Shown here piece after piece: positions 1 through 6,752 of a stretch of 21,685 nt of DNA. The notes beneath the pieces were generated by a model, which searched no databases, was not told where the DNA came from, and worked only from the letters and a program-made list of their open reading frames with translations. Both the position numbers and the translations under genes were made by a program. Every line of letters begins with the position of its first letter. Positions within the stretch are counted from its first letter, which is position 1. This stretch comes from JBLXBZ01 sp048265185 (lineage in GTDB: Bacteria > Pseudomonadota > Alphaproteobacteria > Rhizobiales > Stappiaceae): positions 1 to 21,685 of the forward strand of contig JBLXBZ010000019.1 of NCBI GenBank assembly GCA_048265185.1, given 5' to 3'.

Positions 1-265
1 GCCGCCACCGTCTCCGGTCCTTCGGCGAGGATCATTTTCTCCAGATTATCCGCGCATTGCGTCGCGAATTCCTCTTCAGTCTGCCTGCGGTCCTCGCGGC
101 GATAGTAATAGAGAGCGTCCGTATGCAAAATTGCCGACGCGGCAGATCAAACGCTTTATGGAACAGCTCTAGCCCGGTCAATGAACCCGTCATTACACCA
201 GATGGCCTCGCTGACGGTATGATGGTGGTCGCAGTTACGCGCGACATCTCCGAGAAACCGTCTGA
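1..265 (-). pseudogene. Class III PLP aminotransferase remnant, frameshifted and 5'-truncated, running off left edge
   Basis: I see family-like segments in different reading frames of the minus strand. One frame (about 135-190) reads SLTGLELFHKAFDLPRR, close to the usual 'SLTGLP..H..FDLP' stretch of class III (omega/putrescine/beta-alanine) transaminases. A second frame continues with LHTDALYYYRRE, then LEKMILAEGPETVA up to base 1, matching the 'LHT..PHYYR ... LEALILAEGPETVAAFIAEP' region just before the PLP-lysine half of these enzymes. The two frames join near 130-134 at a TTTT run, consistent with loss of one base. Before position 200 further frame changes are needed and no start codon or upstream domain is present. 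The C-terminal half would lie outside the window. The family match is from memory of the fold and not from a search. It is most likely a dead gene cut at the neighbouring attachment-like site. Confidence 0.6.
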
Positions 266-320
266 CACTATTTAGGAGCGATACGCTCAAACACTTGAAG
301 CAATCGCTGGAGCTTGGCTG

Positions 321-344
321 CGTTATGATACCCGAATGATACCC
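321..344 (-). repeat. Direct repeat copy 1: paired GGGTATC integrase-arm-like motif
   Basis: Read on the minus strand this 24-base unit has two GGGTATC words whose starts are 12 bases apart, followed by AACG. It matches 497-520 at 21 of 24 positions in the same orientation. The two copies bracket a tRNA 3'-half. Paired GGGTATC words are commonly seen next to tRNA-targeting tyrosine integrase genes; calling these arm sites is inference. Confidence 0.6.
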
Positions 345-412
345 AAGCCAAGTTCCAAGATCGTGATTGCGCAACGAGTAGCGGCCAAGTCTTTGTATTT
401 ATTCGATTTAAA

Positions 413-461
413 TGGTGCCTGGGGCGGAATCGAACCACCGACACGAGGATTTTCAAGCCTC
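413..461 (-). other. tRNA-Phe 3'-half (probable att site remnant)
   Basis: On the minus strand this reads as the 3' half of a tRNA-Phe. It has a GAA anticodon in a TTGAAAA loop, a variable region GTGTC, a TTCGATT T-loop closed by GGTGG/CCGCC, an acceptor strand CCAGGC, a discriminator A and an encoded CCA. Four bases of the 5' anticodon stem (GAGG) still pair, and then similarity stops. No D-arm or 5' acceptor strand follows, so this is not a functional tRNA. Copies that stop at the anticodon arm are the typical footprint left by tyrosine integrases that use tRNA genes as attB. No integrase is present in the window. Confidence 0.7.
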
Positions 462-496
462 GTCGTCGCTGAAGGCTATGTTGGAACAACTTAGAT

Positions 497-520
497 CGTT
501 TTGATACCCCAGTGATACCC
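497..520 (-). repeat. Direct repeat copy 2: paired GGGTATC integrase-arm-like motif
   Basis: This is the second copy of the 24-base unit, in the same orientation as 321-344 and on the other side of the tRNA-Phe fragment. The differences from copy 1 are three single bases, and both GGGTATC words are intact. Confidence 0.6.
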
Positions 521-587
521 GAGGGCGGATATCCACGAACGGGAGGGCGTGCGTCACCGGTATCGCATTGAAATATATGGGAAAATT

Positions 588-664
588 TGGTAGCGGAGGA
601 GGGACTTGAACCCCCGACACGCGGATTATGATTCCGCTGCTCTAACCTGCTGAGCTACTCCGCC
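588..664 (-). tRNA. tRNA-Met (CAU), elongator type
   Basis: The minus strand folds as a complete 77-nt tRNA. The acceptor is GGCGGAG paired with CTCCGCT (a G-U pair at the end). It has a D-arm AGCTCAGCAGGTTAGAGC, an anticodon stem GCGGA/TCCGC around a loop ATCATAA with anticodon CAU, a variable loop GTGTC, a T-arm with a TTCAAGT loop, a discriminator A and an encoded CCA. The CAU anticodon allows Met or lysidine-modified Ile. The overall sequence agrees with the usual alphaproteobacterial elongator tRNA-Met and lacks initiator features such as the mismatched first pair. Confidence 0.92.
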
Positions 665-806
665 GTTTCAAAGCGCATGTCTTTGAATAGTGCGCTGCTT
701 ATAGGGATCCTTGACGAGGGCTGTCAAGCGGGATCTCATGGCTTGTGGAAAATTTTGGGATCAAGCGGCGCTGGTCTCTTTGGCGCTTTTTCTGATGAGA
801 GGGTTT

Positions 807-832
807 GCGCCCCGTCAGTGATGGCGGGGCGC
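807..832 (-). terminator. Strong GC hairpin just after the GST gene
   Basis: GCGCCCCGTC pairs with GGCGGGGCGC (ten pairs, one wobble) around the loop AGTGAT. It begins eight bases beyond the stop codon of the minus-strand GST gene, where a transcript-ending hairpin is expected. No clear T-run follows on the minus strand, so it may act as a 3'-end stabiliser or a weak terminator. Confidence 0.5.
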
Positions 833-839
833 TTTGCGT

Positions 840-1517
840 TTATTGCGCAGCGTAATTGCTTGGGTAAAGCGCGCGGCGCGAGTCTTCGTCGCCCGGTTTT
901 TTGAATTCAATATTTTTGCCTACGGCGCGCGCGCGCGCCACCGCAGGCCGCGCATCGACGGCTTTGAACCAACGCTCTACTTCAGGGAACTCCGAAAGAC
1001 GATCGCCGCCAAGAACGAAACCAGCGCGATCAACCCAGCCCCATGCGGCTATGTCGGCAATGGTGAATTCGTCGCCGACGATGAACTGGCGGCCTTTCAG
1101 GTGATCATTGAGCACGCGGTAATGCCGCTCCGCCTCGCGCAGATAGCGGTTTTGCGCATAAGGCAGAGTCTCCGGCGCCGCGCGTTGAAAGTGCACAGAC
1201 TGACCAGAATAAGGTCCAAGACCTGAGGCGATAAACATCAGCCATGATAACAACGCGCCGCGATCTTCCGGCTTTCCAAGAAATTTGTCCGTTTTTTCAG
1301 CTAAATAGAGCAAAATCGCGTTGCTGTCGAAAACAAAGACGCCATTATCGTCGATGGCGGGAACCTTGCCGTTGGGATTGACGGCGCGAAAGGCCGGCTC
1401 ATGTTGCTCGCCCTTGGCGGTGTCCACGGGAACAAGCTCGAAAGGTAGCTGGGCTTCTTCGAGAAACAAGGCGACTTTCATGGGGTTGGGCGTGGGGTGA
1501 TAATAGAATTTCAACAT
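840..1517 (-). CDS. Glutathione S-transferase, YfcG/Nu-class-like
   Basis: A 225-residue cytosolic GST, close to the family's usual length. The N-terminal thioredoxin fold has the TPNP segment at residues 9-12, where Nu-class enzymes use Thr/Asn instead of Tyr or Ser to position glutathione. The cis-proline/glutathione site NPNGKVPA is at 47-54 and DSNAILLYLAEK at 64-75. The helical C-domain has the N-capping motif TIADIAAW at 152-159. The middle stretch (GLGPYSGQ, HF, AAPETLPYA) closely resembles E. coli YfcG, a disulfide-bond reductase working with glutathione. The start is supported by AAGGAG a few bases upstream of ATG. It lies 11 bases after the YghU-type GST gene on the same strand, so the two are surely cotranscribed. 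Its exact substrate is unknown; reduction of glutathione disulfides or organic peroxides is the likely role. Confidence 0.92.
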   Translation of the reverse strand: MLKFYYHPTPNPMKVALFLEEAQLPFELVPVDTAKGEQHEPAFRAVNPNGKVPAIDDNGVFVFDSNAILLYLAEKTDKFLGKPEDRGALLSWLMFIASGLGPYSGQSVHFQRAAPETLPYAQNRYLREAERHYRVLNDHLKGRQFIVGDEFTIADIAAWGWVDRAGFVLGGDRLSEFPEVERWFKAVDARPAVARARAVGKNIEFKKPGDEDSRRALYPSNYAAQ

Positions 1518-1528
1518 ATGCGTTCTCC

Positions 1529-2407
1529 TTATACCGGGGCGTTTTCAGGCGTGAGTTTGTCCTGGGTCTTGAGGTCGAAATCCGAAGAGTCGTGACGCTC
1601 GTGCAACTGGTCTTCAAGAGGGCCGGAGGTGCGGTTGACCTTGCGGCCGCGCTGAACGGCGGGACGGGCGAGAATTTCTTCGGCCCAACGGCGCAGGTTC
1701 TTGTAGCTCTCCACCTCCAGAAACTCTCCCGCGCCGTAGGCTTCTCCCAGAACCAGATTGCCGTACCATGGCCATGTGGCCATATCGGCGATGGTGTATT
1801 CGCTCCCGCCCAGATAGCGATTGACGGCCAACTCGCGCTCCAGCACGTCCATCTGGCGTTTCACCTCCATGGTGAAGCGGTTGATGGGATATTCGAATTT
1901 TTCCGGCGCATAGGCGTAGAAGTGACCGAAGCCGCCCCCCAGATAGGGCGCCGAACCTTGCAGCCAGAACAGCCAGTTCAGCGCTTCGGTGCGCGCGGCT
2001 AGATCTTTTGGCAGGAAGCGTCCGAATTTTTCCGCCAAATACAAAAGTATCGCGCCGGATTCGAACACGCGAGAGCCGGTCTCCACGTCAAAAAGCGCGG
2101 GGATTTTCGAGTTCGGGTTGACGTCGACGAAACCGCTTGAGAATTGCTCGCCCTTGCCGATCCGGATCAGATGCGCGTCATATTCGGCGCCGCTTTCCCC
2201 CGCCGCCAGCAGCTCCTCAAGCAGAATGGTTACTTTCTGGCCGTTGGGGGTCGCCAGCGAGTAGAGCTGCAAAGGGTGGTCGCCGCGCGGCAGCTCGCCC
2301 TCATGGGTCGGGCCGGCGATAGGGCGGTTGATACTGGCCCATTCGCCGCCGTTTTCAGCGTCCCAGGTCCAGACTTTAGGCGGAACGTAAGAAGTGTCTT
2401 GAGGCAT
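1529..2407 (-). CDS. yghU: Glutathione S-transferase, YghU-type (Nu class)
   Basis: This 292-residue protein matches E. coli YghU almost end to end as I remember it. It has the characteristic N-terminal extension (YVPPKVWTWD, residues 7-16; INRPIAGPTHE, 26-36), the glutathione-site TPNGQKV at 53-59, NPNSKIPA at 97-104, ESGAILLYLAEK at 116-127, GGGFGHFY at 157-164, TIADMATWPWYGN at 205-217, and a tail ending in ..QLHERHDSSDF. YghU has disulfide reductase and peroxidase activity with two bound glutathiones. A longer reading frame begins at 2437. I chose the ATG at 2405-2407 because AGGAAAAGG precedes it, whereas the upstream ATG has no ribosome site. It is the third gene of the AhpD-TetR-GST-GST cluster. 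Confidence 0.93.
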   Translation of the reverse strand: MPQDTSYVPPKVWTWDAENGGEWASINRPIAGPTHEGELPRGDHPLQLYSLATPNGQKVTILLEELLAAGESGAEYDAHLIRIGKGEQFSSGFVDVNPNSKIPALFDVETGSRVFESGAILLYLAEKFGRFLPKDLAARTEALNWLFWLQGSAPYLGGGFGHFYAYAPEKFEYPINRFTMEVKRQMDVLERELAVNRYLGGSEYTIADMATWPWYGNLVLGEAYGAGEFLEVESYKNLRRWAEEILARPAVQRGRKVNRTSGPLEDQLHERHDSSDFDLKTQDKLTPENAPV

Positions 2408-2470
2408 TTTCGTAACCTTTTCCTGCGCTGGCGTCATTCGCCGGGGCGTGCGACGCCTTGTAGTGTTGTG

Positions 2471-3091
2471 TTATTGGAAGTTGGAGCGCTTCGGCGTCCC
2501 CCGCCGCAAACGCTCAATCTCTTCGGCCATGTCTTCAGCCAGCGCGGCGATTTCCTCTTGGCCCGCGCCCAGATGCAGCTCAAAGCGCAGGGCCGTGATG
2601 TTGGCCTGAAACCTTTGCGCCAGACGGTGAGCGTCGGCGCCGGCGGGCAATTCCCCCACCGCTTGCGCCCGTTCGAAGGCCGCGGCGAACTCCTTGCGAA
2701 TTTCCGCGAGATAAGCTCTGGTTTTTTCCGCTATGGCTGGATCGGTGTCACGGGTGTCCACCAGCGTTTTCATCAACATGCAGGCCTGGCGCGCCGCGTC
2801 GTCCGCCGACAGCCGCCCGTAAGAGCGAATGTGGTCGGCGAGCCCCTGAAGGGGAGAGGACGCATGAGCCAATAATTCGCGAATTCGCATGCGGGAGTTG
2901 GAGAAATAACGCTCCAACGTTAACAGATACAGGTTCTCCTTGCTGGTGAACGCGGCGTAGATGCTGCCCGGTTTCATGTTGAGCGCGCCTTCAAGATCCT
3001 TGAGCGAGGTGGCGTGATAGCCCTTGCTCCAGAACAGCTTCATGGCGGCGGCAAGGGCCTGATCGCGATCGTAGGGGGCGGCTCGTGTCAT
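2471..3091 (-). CDS. TetR/AcrR-family transcriptional regulator with a single cysteine
   Basis: A 206-residue TetR-family repressor. The N-terminal DNA-binding domain covers about residues 8-55, with the recognition region LKDLEGALNMKPGSIYAAF ending in the diagnostic 'G-S-I-Y-x-x-F-x-x-K-E-x-L' at 42-54. The rest is the all-helical ligand/dimer domain. The protein holds only one cysteine (C104), near the start of the ligand domain in the context RQACMLMKTLVDTRDTDP. In NemR-type relatives a cysteine in this area senses electrophiles or oxidants. It sits between the AhpD-like gene (95 bases upstream) and the YghU GST (63 bases downstream), all on one strand, so it probably autoregulates the cluster through the palindromes at 3801-3840. 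Ligand and cysteine chemistry are inferred. Confidence 0.9.
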   Translation of the reverse strand: MTRAAPYDRDQALAAAMKLFWSKGYHATSLKDLEGALNMKPGSIYAAFTSKENLYLLTLERYFSNSRMRIRELLAHASSPLQGLADHIRSYGRLSADDAARQACMLMKTLVDTRDTDPAIAEKTRAYLAEIRKEFAAAFERAQAVGELPAGADAHRLAQRFQANITALRFELHLGAGQEEIAALAEDMAEEIERLRRGTPKRSNFQ

Positions 3092-3186
3092 GTCGTTGCA
3101 TCTCTGTCTCGCGCCCCCAAGCTTTGTGGAGAGGGACGCTCACGGTTGAGATTAATCCAGCTGGCCGGTGAAGCGCGAAGAAGGAA

Positions 3187-3741
3187 TTAGCTCTTTTTCT
3201 CCCACGCAAATTTCTCAAACGCCTTGTCTACTGGCGTATTGGCGAGGTGATTGGTGTAATTCGACATCACCTTCTGAGAATATCCGAGAATGACTTCGAG
3301 AATATTACGTTTGGTGAAACCCGCGTCGAGGAAGGCTTGCGTCGCTTCGTCGGAGACATGGCCCCGTTCGCGAACCAGAGCGAGAGTGAAGGCGCGCAGC
3401 GCTTCAAGCCGGGGAGTGGGCAAGGGCGTTTCATTGCGCAGCGCTTCGGTGATGGCCTCGTCAACGCCCATTTTTTGCGCGATGGCGGTATGGCCGGGCA
3501 CGCAATAGTGGCAGTCGTTCTCAACGTTGACGGTCTGCCAGACAACGGTCAATTCGTCCTTGTCGAAGCTGGAGTCGATGAAAAGCTCGTTCACCCGCTG
3601 ATAGGCCTCCAGCAGGCCGGGCGCCTCGGCCATCACCGCGTGCAGTCCGGGTATTCTGCCATAGGCGGCTTTTGATTTGGCCAGAAACGGTTTGGAGCCT
3701 TCGGGGGCCGTGGCTTCATCGTGAAAGGTGAATTCGGTCAT
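3187..3741 (-). CDS. AhpD-like / carboxymuconolactone decarboxylase-family alkylhydroperoxidase
   Basis: A 184-residue all-helical CMD/AhpD-family protein. The redox centre is visible as E75-N-D-C77-H-Y-C80-V-P-G-H84, the family pattern E..C-x-x-C-x-x-x-H that supports disulfide-based peroxidase or thiol-disulfide chemistry. The C-terminal helix pair (ILEVILGYSQKVMSNYTNH) is typical of the 'uncharacterised peroxidase-related' branch. The open frame extends to 3840, straight through the operator palindromes. The ATG at 3739-3741 is preferred because AGGAG lies six bases before it. The second-nearest ATG (two codons up) abuts that AGGAG directly. As first gene of the TetR/GST cluster it probably handles organic hydroperoxides or electrophile adducts together with the glutathione enzymes. 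Substrate unknown. Confidence 0.9.
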   Translation of the reverse strand: MTEFTFHDEATAPEGSKPFLAKSKAAYGRIPGLHAVMAEAPGLLEAYQRVNELFIDSSFDKDELTVVWQTVNVENDCHYCVPGHTAIAQKMGVDEAITEALRNETPLPTPRLEALRAFTLALVRERGHVSDEATQAFLDAGFTKRNILEVILGYSQKVMSNYTNHLANTPVDKAFEKFAWEKKS

Positions 3742-3786
3742 TTTCATCTCCTGAGGAATAGGGCGGTCGCTTCCTTGAGCGTGGTC

Positions 3787-3816
3787 TATATATGGATAGT
3801 TTGAGTGATTGCTCAA
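3787..3816 (-). promoter_or_regulatory. Putative sigma-70-like promoter of the ahpD-tetR-GST operon
   Basis: On the minus strand TTGAGC (3811-3816) is followed after 18 bases by TATATA (3787-3792), about 45 bases before the chosen ATG. The -35 hexamer is the inner arm of the first operator palindrome, so a bound repressor would block polymerase. It was located by eye only. Confidence 0.5.
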
Positions 3817-3840
3817 GAGATGAATTGAGCAGTCACTCAA
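3801..3840. promoter_or_regulatory. Twin palindromic operator (probable TetR binding sites)
   Basis: Two 16-base near-palindromes, TTGAGTGATTGCTCAA (3801-3816) and TTGAGCAGTCACTCAA (3825-3840), have identical TTGAG/CTCAA ends and centres 24 bases apart. The second is the reverse complement of the first at 15 of 16 positions, so the whole 40 bases is also one large inverted repeat. The size, symmetry and spacing fit two TetR dimers on one face of the helix. It is the only such site upstream of the operon that encodes a TetR protein. Confidence 0.75.
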
Positions 3841-3871
3841 ATGTGATTGCCCCGCTTTTTCGCTCCAGTTT

Positions 3872-4606
3872 CTATCCGCTCACCTTCTGGGCGATTATTT
3901 TCTCAAGGCCAATGAAAGCGTCATGGGTGAGCGCCGCCAACGCGCCAACGACAATGCCGCCTTGCAGGATGAAGGCGATGTTGTTGGACAACAAGCCGGC
4001 GATGATGATTTCGCCCAAAGTGCTCGCCGCTACGGTGGAGCCGATGGTGGCGGTGCCGATGGCTATTACGGAGGAAAGGCGTACGCCCGCGAGGATGACG
4101 GGCGCGGCGAGGGGCAGCTCCACGCGGATAAGGCGTTGGCCTTGTGACATGCCCATGCCGCGGGCCGCTTCCTGCACCGCGGGGGGTAATGTGGAGAGAC
4201 CAGTGAGGGCGTTCTCGAAGATCGGCAACAGACCGTAAAGAAACAAGGCGACGAAAGTTGGCGCGGCGCCAAAGCCAAGGGTGGGCACGGCCAGCGCCAG
4301 AACGGCGATGGGGGGGAAGGTTGGGCCGATATTGGGGAGGGCGCGGGATAAAGGCAGGACCTCGGCGCCGAAAGGGGGGGTGACGATGATCGCCAGCGAC
4401 ACCGCCAGAACCATCGCCGCGCTTACCGCCGCGACAACCAGCGCGATGTGATTGAGCGCAAGGGTTACGAGGTTCGTCTGGGTGTAAATCGCCGGAGCGC
4501 CATTGGCGGCAAAGGGCTGAAAAACGGGCGCGAAAGCCTGTGGAGCTATGAGAAACGCCACAAGGGTCGCCAAAAGGGCGAGGCGTATGAGAACGCCGGC
4601 CCTCAC
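3872..4606 (-). CDS. yehW: Osmoprotectant-type ABC transporter permease YehW
   Basis: A 244-residue inner-membrane permease with about five to six hydrophobic helices and the BPD_transp_1 coupling loop at about 146-172 (QEAARGMGMSQGQRLIRVELP). It closely matches E. coli YehW (243 residues), including GPTFPPIAVLALAVP and PVILAGVR. I chose the GTG at 4604-4606 as start because it overlaps the yehX stop (GTGA), has GAGG upstream, and gives the family length. A longer frame from 4702 would lie inside yehX and lacks support. It is the last gene of osmF-yehYXW. The likely partner is YehY, forming the heteromeric channel energised by YehX. Confidence 0.92.
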   Translation of the reverse strand: MRAGVLIRLALLATLVAFLIAPQAFAPVFQPFAANGAPAIYTQTNLVTLALNHIALVVAAVSAAMVLAVSLAIIVTPPFGAEVLPLSRALPNIGPTFPPIAVLALAVPTLGFGAAPTFVALFLYGLLPIFENALTGLSTLPPAVQEAARGMGMSQGQRLIRVELPLAAPVILAGVRLSSVIAIGTATIGSTVAASTLGEIIIAGLLSNNIAFILQGGIVVGALAALTHDAFIGLEKIIAQKVSG

Positions 4607-5538
4607 TGGGGCCTCGCCGCATGAGCGCCAAGCGCTTGCAAGGTGATCCGCCCAAGGCGTGCGCCGGCGCGCTCTACTGGCGCGGATTTGCGCCCCGACC
4701 AAAGCAGTTCGGCATATGCGTCCCGCGCCGACATGTCGGCGCGGATGGGCGCGCCGGAAGCCTCCCCGGGCTCGGCAAGATCCGCGGCCTGAGTGAGGGC
4801 GAGCAGGCGGAAGGGGCGCTCGTCCGCGCCGATCAACGCTTCCACGAAGGGAGTGGCCGGGCGGGTCAGGATCTCGCTGGGCGAGGCGTATTGCAGCAAT
4901 TTTCCGCCATCCATCACCGCGATGGAGTCGGCGAGAGCGATGGCCTCATTCATGTCATGGGTCACGAGCACGATGGTCTTGCCGAAACGCTGCTGGATGG
5001 CGAGCAGGTCCTCCTGGGCTTTGGCTCTTATGATCGGATCTAGCGCGCCAAAAGGTTCGTCCATCAAGAGGATGTTCGGCTCTGCGGCGAGGGCGCGGGC
5101 GACGCCCACCCGCTGCTGTTGCCCGCCTGACAGCTCATGAGGCATTCGGTCGCGAAAAGCGGAAGGGTCGAGCGAGAAAAGGTCCAGCAATTCGTCGACC
5201 CGGGCGGAAATTCGTGCAGGCTCCCACTTAAGCAGCCCTGGCACCGTGGCGATGTTCTGGGCGACGCTGCGGTGGGGAAACAACCCATGCCCTTGAATGG
5301 CGTAGCCGATCTTGCGGCGCAACTCATAAGGCGCGGTGTCGCGGGTGTCGCTCCCGTCAATCAGAACCCGGCCGGCGCTTGGTTCCACGAGCCGGTTGAT
5401 CATGCGTAAAAGCGTGGTTTTTCCCGATCCAGAGGTGCCGACGATGGCGGCGACGCTTCGTGAGGGAATGGTGAGGGAGACGGCGTCGACCACGGTCGAG
5501 GCGTCATAGCTTTTGGTGAGAGCGTCAAGTTCGATCAT
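4603..5538 (-). CDS. yehX: ABC transporter ATP-binding protein YehX (OpuA/ProV type)
   Basis: A 311-residue ATPase with every expected motif: Walker A GTSGSGKTT (34-42), Q-loop Q82, signature LSGGQQQRV (136-144), Walker B ILLMDEP (156-162) and H-loop H194. The sequence RMINRLVEPSAGRV after Walker A and GYAIQGHGLFPHRSV around the Q-loop are typical of the quaternary-amine uptake (ProV/OpuCA) group. The tail after about residue 240 is short and I see no clear pair of CBS domains, as in YehX, so osmotic gating through CBS modules is not expected. Start and stop codons each overlap the neighbouring permease genes by four bases (ATGA and GTGA), indicating translational coupling. Confidence 0.95.
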   Translation of the reverse strand: MIELDALTKSYDASTVVDAVSLTIPSRSVAAIVGTSGSGKTTLLRMINRLVEPSAGRVLIDGSDTRDTAPYELRRKIGYAIQGHGLFPHRSVAQNIATVPGLLKWEPARISARVDELLDLFSLDPSAFRDRMPHELSGGQQQRVGVARALAAEPNILLMDEPFGALDPIIRAKAQEDLLAIQQRFGKTIVLVTHDMNEAIALADSIAVMDGGKLLQYASPSEILTRPATPFVEALIGADERPFRLLALTQAADLAEPGEASGAPIRADMSARDAYAELLWSGRKSAPVERAGARLGRITLQALGAHAARPQ

Positions 5539-6734
5539 GGGGTCTCGCTTTTCGCGCCGGATTTATCGCTAAGTTCAATGGCCGCGTCGAGTAGAATTGC
5601 GGCGGCGAAGGCGAGCAGCACCGTGGGCAATGCGCCAAGCAGGATGAGATCGGCGGCGGTCTGCCCCATTCCCTGAAAGACGAAGACCCCGAAACCGCCG
5701 CCGCCGATAAGGCCGGCGATGGTGGCCAGTCCAATGTTTTGAACCAGAACGATGCGCACGCCGGTGAGAATGATGGGAAAAGACAGCGGCGCTTCGATTC
5801 GCAAGAGGGTTTGCCAGTTGGTCATGCCCATGCCTCGAGCGGCCTCGCGGGTCTGATAAGGCACGGCGTCGAGGCCGACGACGGTGTTGGAGACCACGGG
5901 CAGCAAAGAGTAGGCGTATAGCGCCACAATGGCCGGGGCGGCGCCAATGCCGGAAACGCCGATTATTGCGGCGCCGGGAACATTGGCCGCGATCCAGGCG
6001 AGAGGGGCGATCAAAAGCCCGAAAAGGGCGATAGAAGGGATGGTCTGGACTATGTTCAAGACGTTCAGCATCCAGTCGCGCAGCCTCGGAAGCCGGTGGC
6101 ATAACACGCCAAGGGGCACGCCGGACAGAACGGCGAGGGCGAGAGAGCCGAAAGCGAGAAGAAGATGGCGCCGCGCTTCGCGCCAGAAGGCGTCCGCGCG
6201 GGTGTCATATTCTTTCAGAAGCGATAATTGATCCCATGCGCCGGAGCTTAAAAGCAGGGCGAGGGCGAGGGCGGCGAGAAAAACCCCCACCACCCGCCAT
6301 AAGGGGATGAGGCGCAGACGGGTGAGGGCGTCCGCGGCGAAAAGCGAAAAGGTAAACGCGAGCACCCAGAAACCGGCGCCGGGAGAGACCCGCGCGAGAG
6401 CGTCGCCTTCGGGGGTGAGCTGGCGAGCGGCGGCGCCCATGGCCAGCATGATGGCCAATAGCGCGGCGAGGCTGGCGCAAAGACGTAAGGCCGCTTTTGA
6501 GCGTAACAAAGCGATGAGCGCGGTCCCTCCAATGACGCTCAATAACAGACCGGCTTCGAATGGGGGGAGCGCGCTCCATAAGGAGCGCCCTTCGCCCAGA
6601 ACGATACGATTGGCGCGAAAGGTGGCGAAGGGAAGAGCGGCCCCCACCCCGGTGAGGAGGAGAATCAAAACGCCGAGCTTGTCGAGCCCATAGCCGGCGG
6701 CGCTGCGGGGAGCGTTGGCGGCGACAGGAGCCAC
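5535..6734 (-). CDS. yehY: Osmoprotectant-type ABC transporter permease YehY
   Basis: This 399-residue permease matches E. coli YehY (385 residues). An N-terminal block of about four hydrophobic helices (roughly residues 18-160) is specific to this group. It is followed by SLLKEY at 171-176 and the permease domain from about 185, with VPLGVLC, LNIVQTIPSIALFGLLIAPLA (226-246) and the coupling loop REAARGMGMTNWQTLLRIEAP (296-316). The start is GTG at 6732-6734, 18 bases after the osmF stop, with GGGAG about eleven bases upstream, slightly far. The length agrees with the family, so I keep it. It works with YehW, YehX and the periplasmic OsmF; in E. coli this system was reported as a low-affinity glycine betaine importer under RpoS control. 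The substrate here is not proven. Confidence 0.93.
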   Translation of the reverse strand: MAPVAANAPRSAAGYGLDKLGVLILLLTGVGAALPFATFRANRIVLGEGRSLWSALPPFEAGLLLSVIGGTALIALLRSKAALRLCASLAALLAIMLAMGAAARQLTPEGDALARVSPGAGFWVLAFTFSLFAADALTRLRLIPLWRVVGVFLAALALALLLSSGAWDQLSLLKEYDTRADAFWREARRHLLLAFGSLALAVLSGVPLGVLCHRLPRLRDWMLNVLNIVQTIPSIALFGLLIAPLAWIAANVPGAAIIGVSGIGAAPAIVALYAYSLLPVVSNTVVGLDAVPYQTREAARGMGMTNWQTLLRIEAPLSFPIILTGVRIVLVQNIGLATIAGLIGGGGFGVFVFQGMGQTAADLILLGALPTVLLAFAAAILLDAAIELSDKSGAKSETP

Positions 6735-6752
6735 TTCAGGCGCGCTCCCGCC

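Noticed and set aside
268..489. 73-codon minus-strand frame over the tRNA-Phe fragment
   Set aside because: Its codons are the tRNA remnant and repeats; no protein similarity is recognisable.
918..940. Alternating CG tract (possible Z-DNA)
   Set aside because: It is explained by Ala-Arg codons of the GST C-terminus (ARARAV) in a high-GC genome.
2144..2875. 243-codon plus-strand frame spanning the yghU/tetR junction
   Set aside because: It crosses two well-supported minus-strand genes and has no motif.
4607..4702. N-terminal extension of YehW
   Set aside because: It would overlap yehX by about 100 bases and is Arg-rich and non-membrane; the GTG at 4606 with GAGG and a GTGA overlap gives the family length.
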